DNA from: a virus
Strand: one strand, 5' to 3'
DNA length: 24,191 nucleotides
Virus record (IMG/VR): IMGVR_UViG_3300050010_000091
Location: 1 to 24,191 of that record
Positions 22,293 through 24,191 of the stretch are shown here, one piece after another. Position 1 is the first letter of the stretch, and the number at the start of each line of letters is the position of its first letter. Under the pieces are notes generated by a model. It was given only the letters and a program-made list of their open reading frames with translations, was not told where the DNA came from and did not search any database. The position numbers were made by a program, and so were the translations under genes.

Positions 22293-22796
22293 TTACGGCG
22301 TTGGGGTGCTGAACTGCACCGCAATCGACTGGGTGAGCTGCTCAGGCGGGGGAGGGGTCACGCCGATGGTCTGGATCGTGAAAGCCTGCGACCAGGCAGA
22401 AACCACGCCATCGGTGTCGGTCACGGTAGCCGATGCGATGCCCTGCACGGCATTTCCGGCAGAGTCGGCCACCCCGGTGACGGTAGCGGTGGCGCTGTCC
22501 GAGTTGAGGACCACGGTCGCCGAGGGATCGGCAAAGCTGTACGAGACGTTTGAGAGAACGCCACCGGAAGGGGTGACGCCATCGGCCAGAAACGGCTGAA
22601 TCGAAGCGGTTGAAGTCTGTCCGACGTTCAAAACCAGAGCGTTGTCCATTGTGAAATCTCCTGTGAAAAGCACCGCGACGGCGCGGGTGAGTTGTTTGGG
22701 GTGCAATAGGCGCTCGATCTGCCTCTCGATGCGCTCAGCCAATTTCTCGATATGTTCCAGACGGCGCTCGATCTCGTGCTCGTGATGCCGTGACAT
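22293..22796 (-). CDS. Ig-like domain protein with helical N-terminus, 167 aa
   Basis: 167 aa from ATG at 22794-22796, with AGGAGG 7 nt upstream. Residues 1-33 (MSRHHEHEIERRLEHIEKLA, then ERIERQIERLLH) form a strongly charged amphipathic helix, likely a coiled coil. Residues about 50-145 look like one bacterial Ig-like (Big-type) domain: NALVLNVGQTSTASIQPFLA, VSYSFADPSATVVLNSD, TATVTGVADSAGN, IASATVTDTDG. The end is Pro-rich and finishes QLTQSIAVQFSTPTP, echoing QLTRAVAVLF at 35-44. A second ATG at 22647-22649 (Met50) has its own AGGAGA 8 nt upstream, so a 118-aa form containing only the Ig-like part may also be made. Ig-like proteins decorate capsids and tails in many phages; a decoration role is likely but unproven. 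Confidence 0.75.
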   Translation of the reverse strand: MSRHHEHEIERRLEHIEKLAERIERQIERLLHPKQLTRAVAVLFTGDFTMDNALVLNVGQTSTASIQPFLADGVTPSGGVLSNVSYSFADPSATVVLNSDSATATVTGVADSAGNAVQGIASATVTDTDGVVSAWSQAFTIQTIGVTPPPPEQLTQSIAVQFSTPTP

Positions 22797-22810
22797 TGCC
22801 GTCCTCCTGC

Positions 22811-22969
22811 TTAGATTCTATGCACTTTCAAGCGCATGTCGGTGCAAGATTGCACCCGCGGCACCGGCGGGATGATGAGCACGCGCTCGGAGCGCAGGCC
22901 GTCGATGTCCGTGTGCAGGATGAGTTGCACGCGGATTGCGGGCTTGCGAGTTGTTTTCAGGGCGTCCAC
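22811..22969 (-). CDS. Small protein, 52 aa, first gene of the left-hand block
   Basis: A GTG-started frame of 52 aa (opening DALKTTRKPAIRVQLILHTD after the initiator; ending RVQSCTDMRLKVHRI) closes with TAA 14 nt before the Ig-like gene. Strand-like pattern RVQLILHTDIDG, then ERVLIIPPVPRV suggests a small alpha/beta or beta protein. An in-frame TAA lies four codons upstream, so the GTG at 22967-22969 is the only plausible start. It has no spaced Shine-Dalgarno motif (AGGA lies 1 nt from the GTG), but TAAAAT ends 6 nt upstream. Codon composition is like the neighbours. Family not recognised; small size keeps the confidence moderate. Confidence 0.55.
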   Translation of the reverse strand: MDALKTTRKPAIRVQLILHTDIDGLRSERVLIIPPVPRVQSCTDMRLKVHRI

Positions 22970-23179
22970 GTCCTGATTTTACCATAATGCGGGATTTCAC
23001 GAATTATTTCACTTATTTGCGTTAAATATCTCTTGAGACGTTTGCGGAATAGGCGCAGGCTTATATCAGTAAGTGAGAAGCACCTGGTCATAGAACGCTT
23101 GACGTCTGGTCCACATTCGCCGTGGGGAACTCGATTAAGGCAGGCATAACCGCAGTACAGCGCATGGAGGCGCAGGAAT
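22970..23179. promoter_or_regulatory. Divergent intergenic region between the minus- and plus-strand blocks
   Basis: About 210 bases without a convincing gene, AT-rich at its left half. It must hold the promoters for both blocks. On the minus strand TAAAAT (22976-22981) ends 6 nt before the first start codon. Repeats ATTTCAC occur at 22994-23000 and 23006-23012, with ATTTGCG at 23015-23021. TTGACG at 23099-23104 is a possible plus-strand -35 but no good -10 follows at the right distance, so the plus-strand promoter is not identified. Confidence 0.5.
22976..22981 (-). promoter_or_regulatory. -10-like box TAAAAT upstream of the 52-aa gene
   Basis: TAAAAT on the minus strand is separated by 6 bases (CAGGAC) from the GTG at 22967-22969, so transcription could begin on the start codon. 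No convincing -35 is seen. It is the first of three similar boxes in front of minus-strand genes in this area. Confidence 0.3.
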
Positions 23180-23359
23180 ATGACCTTCTGGGTTTTAACT
23201 GAGGATGAACGCGAGCGCCGAAACGTGATGCGCGCCGAAGAAAACAGGCTCGTAAACGCGCTGTTCGCTATCCGCCGGGAACTGGCCGATTTCGAGCAAG
23301 AGATCGCAGCCAAGCGCCCTCCGAGCACGCTCGTTGCCATTCGTACGGTGACCCTATGA
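23180..23359 (+). CDS. Small charged helical protein, 59 aa, first plus-strand gene
   Basis: 59 aa from ATG at 23180 with GGAGG and AGGA upstream (4-10 nt away). The protein begins MTFWVLTEDERERRNVMRAE and is mostly charged helix (NRLVNALFAIRRELADFEQE), ending in a short Thr/Val strand. Its stop overlaps the ATG of the next gene as ATGA, so the two are translationally coupled. No family is recognised. A coiled-coil partner of the downstream recombinase-domain-like protein is conceivable, but this is speculation from the overlap. Confidence 0.65.
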   Translation: MTFWVLTEDERERRNVMRAEENRLVNALFAIRRELADFEQEIAAKRPPSTLVAIRTVTL

Positions 23360-23661
23360 TCCTCTGCCCACGTTGCGGCCTGGAACTGACCTCGGAGATG
23401 CTCAACCGGCGCGGCGGAAAGAAGGCATTCGGCACCATGCCCGGTGAAGCTGAGACGCTGGCGTGGATGCGAGAAATGCGCGCAGTCAGGGGCGTTACCT
23501 TCGACAGCATAGCCAAGGCTCTAAATGCCTTCCACCATCCCACGCGCACCGGCAAGCCCTGGCGCATCTCCACGGTGGCCGGCATTCTCTCTCGTGTCAC
23601 AGCACCTGGTGATGACAGTCATAGACACGCGGCGGACGGAAGCCATACCGTGAAGGAATGA
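23356..23661 (+). CDS. Small protein with CPRC motif and recombinase-type accessory domain, 101 aa
   Basis: 101 aa starting at an ATG that overlaps the previous stop. Residues 1-8 hold MILCPRCG, half of a zinc ribbon. Residues about 35-80 (LAWMREMRAVRGVTFDSIAK, then ALNAFHHPTRTGKPWRIS and TVAGILSR) match the helical 'Recombinase' domain that follows the catalytic domain in large serine recombinases, including the Ln...G..tr.GkpW....V..IL pattern. The catalytic N-terminal domain with its active-site Ser and Arg residues is absent, so this is not an active recombinase. It is more likely a DNA-binding regulator built from that domain. Its stop overlaps the next gene's ATG. Confidence 0.7.
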   Translation: MILCPRCGLELTSEMLNRRGGKKAFGTMPGEAETLAWMREMRAVRGVTFDSIAKALNAFHHPTRTGKPWRISTVAGILSRVTAPGDDSHRHAADGSHTVKE

Positions 23662-24191
23662 GCAAGCAAGTACAGGCCGTGCCGCTCGCGGTACTCAGGC
23701 GCATGGCGCGGCTGGCATTGGCACGGCTGGAGAATTTGAAGAAGGAGCGCGGAGGCGCAATCATGTGCAACTTTTTTAGTGCGGTACTTACCAAAGATGG
23801 CGAGTTTTGGCACGAGTCCGACTCGCATGAGACCATCATCCGCGAGTTCGGTTTGCACGCGGATGGGGCGAAGGGTACGAACATCCTGCGCGTTGAACTT
23901 GTGCCATCGGCCAATACTCGCACGCTTGAGGATTTTGCATCTTATGATTTTAAGATCAACCAAGATTTAAAGCCGGAATGGTTTGATGCAGCAGACGCCG
24001 AACTGCGTAGTCGGGAGGCTTTGGCGCGTAGGTTTGGAGCGGCCAAGGTAGAGCGCGTAGGAAACCTTGTGATCCCCACGAAGTCTCACATCCTCTGCGA
24101 CGCGCTGACCAGCGTGGGCGGCTACCTCGACATCCGCGCCGATGCCAAGCTCGACGCGCTGACCAGCGTGGGCGGCTCCCTCGAAATCCGC
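23658..24191 (+). CDS. Repeat protein with 18-residue leucine-rich-like repeats, C-terminus outside the window
   Basis: The frame is open from an ATG overlapping the previous stop (ATGA) through the window edge, 178 codons visible. A second in-frame ATG at 23763 has GGAGG 8 nt upstream and begins MCNFFSAVLTKDGEFWHESD, which is where related phage proteins usually start; the 35-residue basic helix before it (LAVLRRMARLALARLENLKK) may be an extra domain or not translated. The conserved N-terminal domain (to about residue 125) has HETIIREFGL, ILRVELVPS and LKPEWFDAADAEL, a pattern common in phage and mobile-element repeat proteins. From residue 148 the unit LDALTSVGGxLxIRADAK repeats every 18 residues. 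Such repeats form a solenoid that binds a partner. The role is not known. Confidence 0.75.
   Translation, partial: MSKQVQAVPLAVLRRMARLALARLENLKKERGGAIMCNFFSAVLTKDGEFWHESDSHETIIREFGLHADGAKGTNILRVELVPSANTRTLEDFASYDFKINQDLKPEWFDAADAELRSREALARRFGAAKVERVGNLVIPTKSHILCDALTSVGGYLDIRADAKLDALTSVGGSLEIR
24099..24191 (+). repeat. 54-bp tandem repeat coding for the 18-residue unit
   Basis: The 25-bp stretch beginning GACGCGCTGACCAGCG occurs identically at 24099-24123 and 24153-24177, period 54 bases, and the bases after it (CCTCGAxATCCGC) are nearly identical too. The array continues past the window edge, so the repeat number is unknown. High DNA identity between units points to recent duplication. Confidence 0.85.

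Noticed and set aside
22818-23000. A 60-codon minus-strand frame rich in His, Arg and Pro
   Set aside because: The overlapping frame 22811-22969 has a normal protein-like composition and fits the operon spacing; the 60-codon frame looks like its shadow.
22957-23923. Minus-strand frames of 127, 110, 108 and 114 codons opposite the plus-strand genes
   Set aside because: The plus-strand genes there form an ATGA-coupled chain with recognisable domains; the opposing frames overlap one another and have no support.
1-24191. CRISPR array, tRNA genes, insertion sequences or a diversity-generating retroelement
   Set aside because: No regular direct repeats with spacers, no tRNA T-loop or cloverleaf, no transposase or reverse transcriptase, and no template/variable repeat pair were seen on either strand.

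Overview
The window reads as part of a tailed double-stranded DNA phage genome, or a prophage of one. Almost everything from the left edge to about 22.97 kb lies on the minus strand as one tightly packed block of virion and packaging genes, with many ATGA, GTGA or TAATG stop/start overlaps and Shine-Dalgarno motifs of the AAAGGAG type. From 23.18 kb to the right edge a second, short operon runs on the plus strand. The two blocks diverge from an AT-rich, roughly 210 bp region. No tail-tube, sheath or tape-measure gene is visible. The head genes pass directly to an adaptor-like and a nozzle-like protein and then to proteins in the position of ejection proteins, so a short-tailed (podovirus) particle is the best inference. 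The DNA is fairly GC-rich. The style of the Ig-like and YDAQGKPL-type proteins recalls Acidobacteriota phages and prophages, but that host guess is an impression, not a database result.

Read in the direction of transcription (right to left), the structural block contains: a 52-aa protein; an Ig-like protein with a helical N-terminus; a small CxxC/CxxH protein; the small terminase; a beta-rich protein lying between the terminase subunits; the large terminase; two small charged proteins; a histidine-rich acidic protein; a 507-aa beta-rich appendage candidate; four small proteins; portal; scaffold; major capsid protein; two proteins of unknown role (one with a zinc ribbon); a head-tail adaptor candidate; a 126-aa beta protein; a 1291-aa nozzle or tail protein with adhesin-like insertions; an Fn3-like protein; a GNAT-fold protein; and three proteins in the place of ejection (internal virion) proteins, the last cut by the left edge. 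The order portal, scaffold, capsid, adaptor, nozzle, GNAT, about 185 aa, large internal proteins follows T7 genes 8 to 16. The terminase genes, however, precede the portal instead of ending the genome.

The plus-strand block holds a 59-aa protein, a 101-aa protein that looks like a stand-alone accessory domain of a large serine recombinase behind a CPRC motif, and a protein with 18-residue leucine-rich-like repeats that runs off the right edge. Its role (early, accessory or host-interaction genes) is not decided by the sequence.

Points that stand out: three of the first four minus-strand genes have a TANAAT box ending 6 or 7 nt before the start codon, as expected for leaderless transcripts; GC-rich hairpins sit between two of them; the large terminase has unusual residues at the ATPase and nuclease positions plus a Cys cluster; the histidine-rich protein has 19 His between residues 57 and 147; the Ig-like gene has two well-placed starts; and the capsid gene has a 204-nt leader with a hairpin and an in-frame stop-free extension. 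No tRNA, CRISPR array, insertion sequence, integrase, lysis gene or replication gene was found. No stretch longer than 300 bases lacks a gene.
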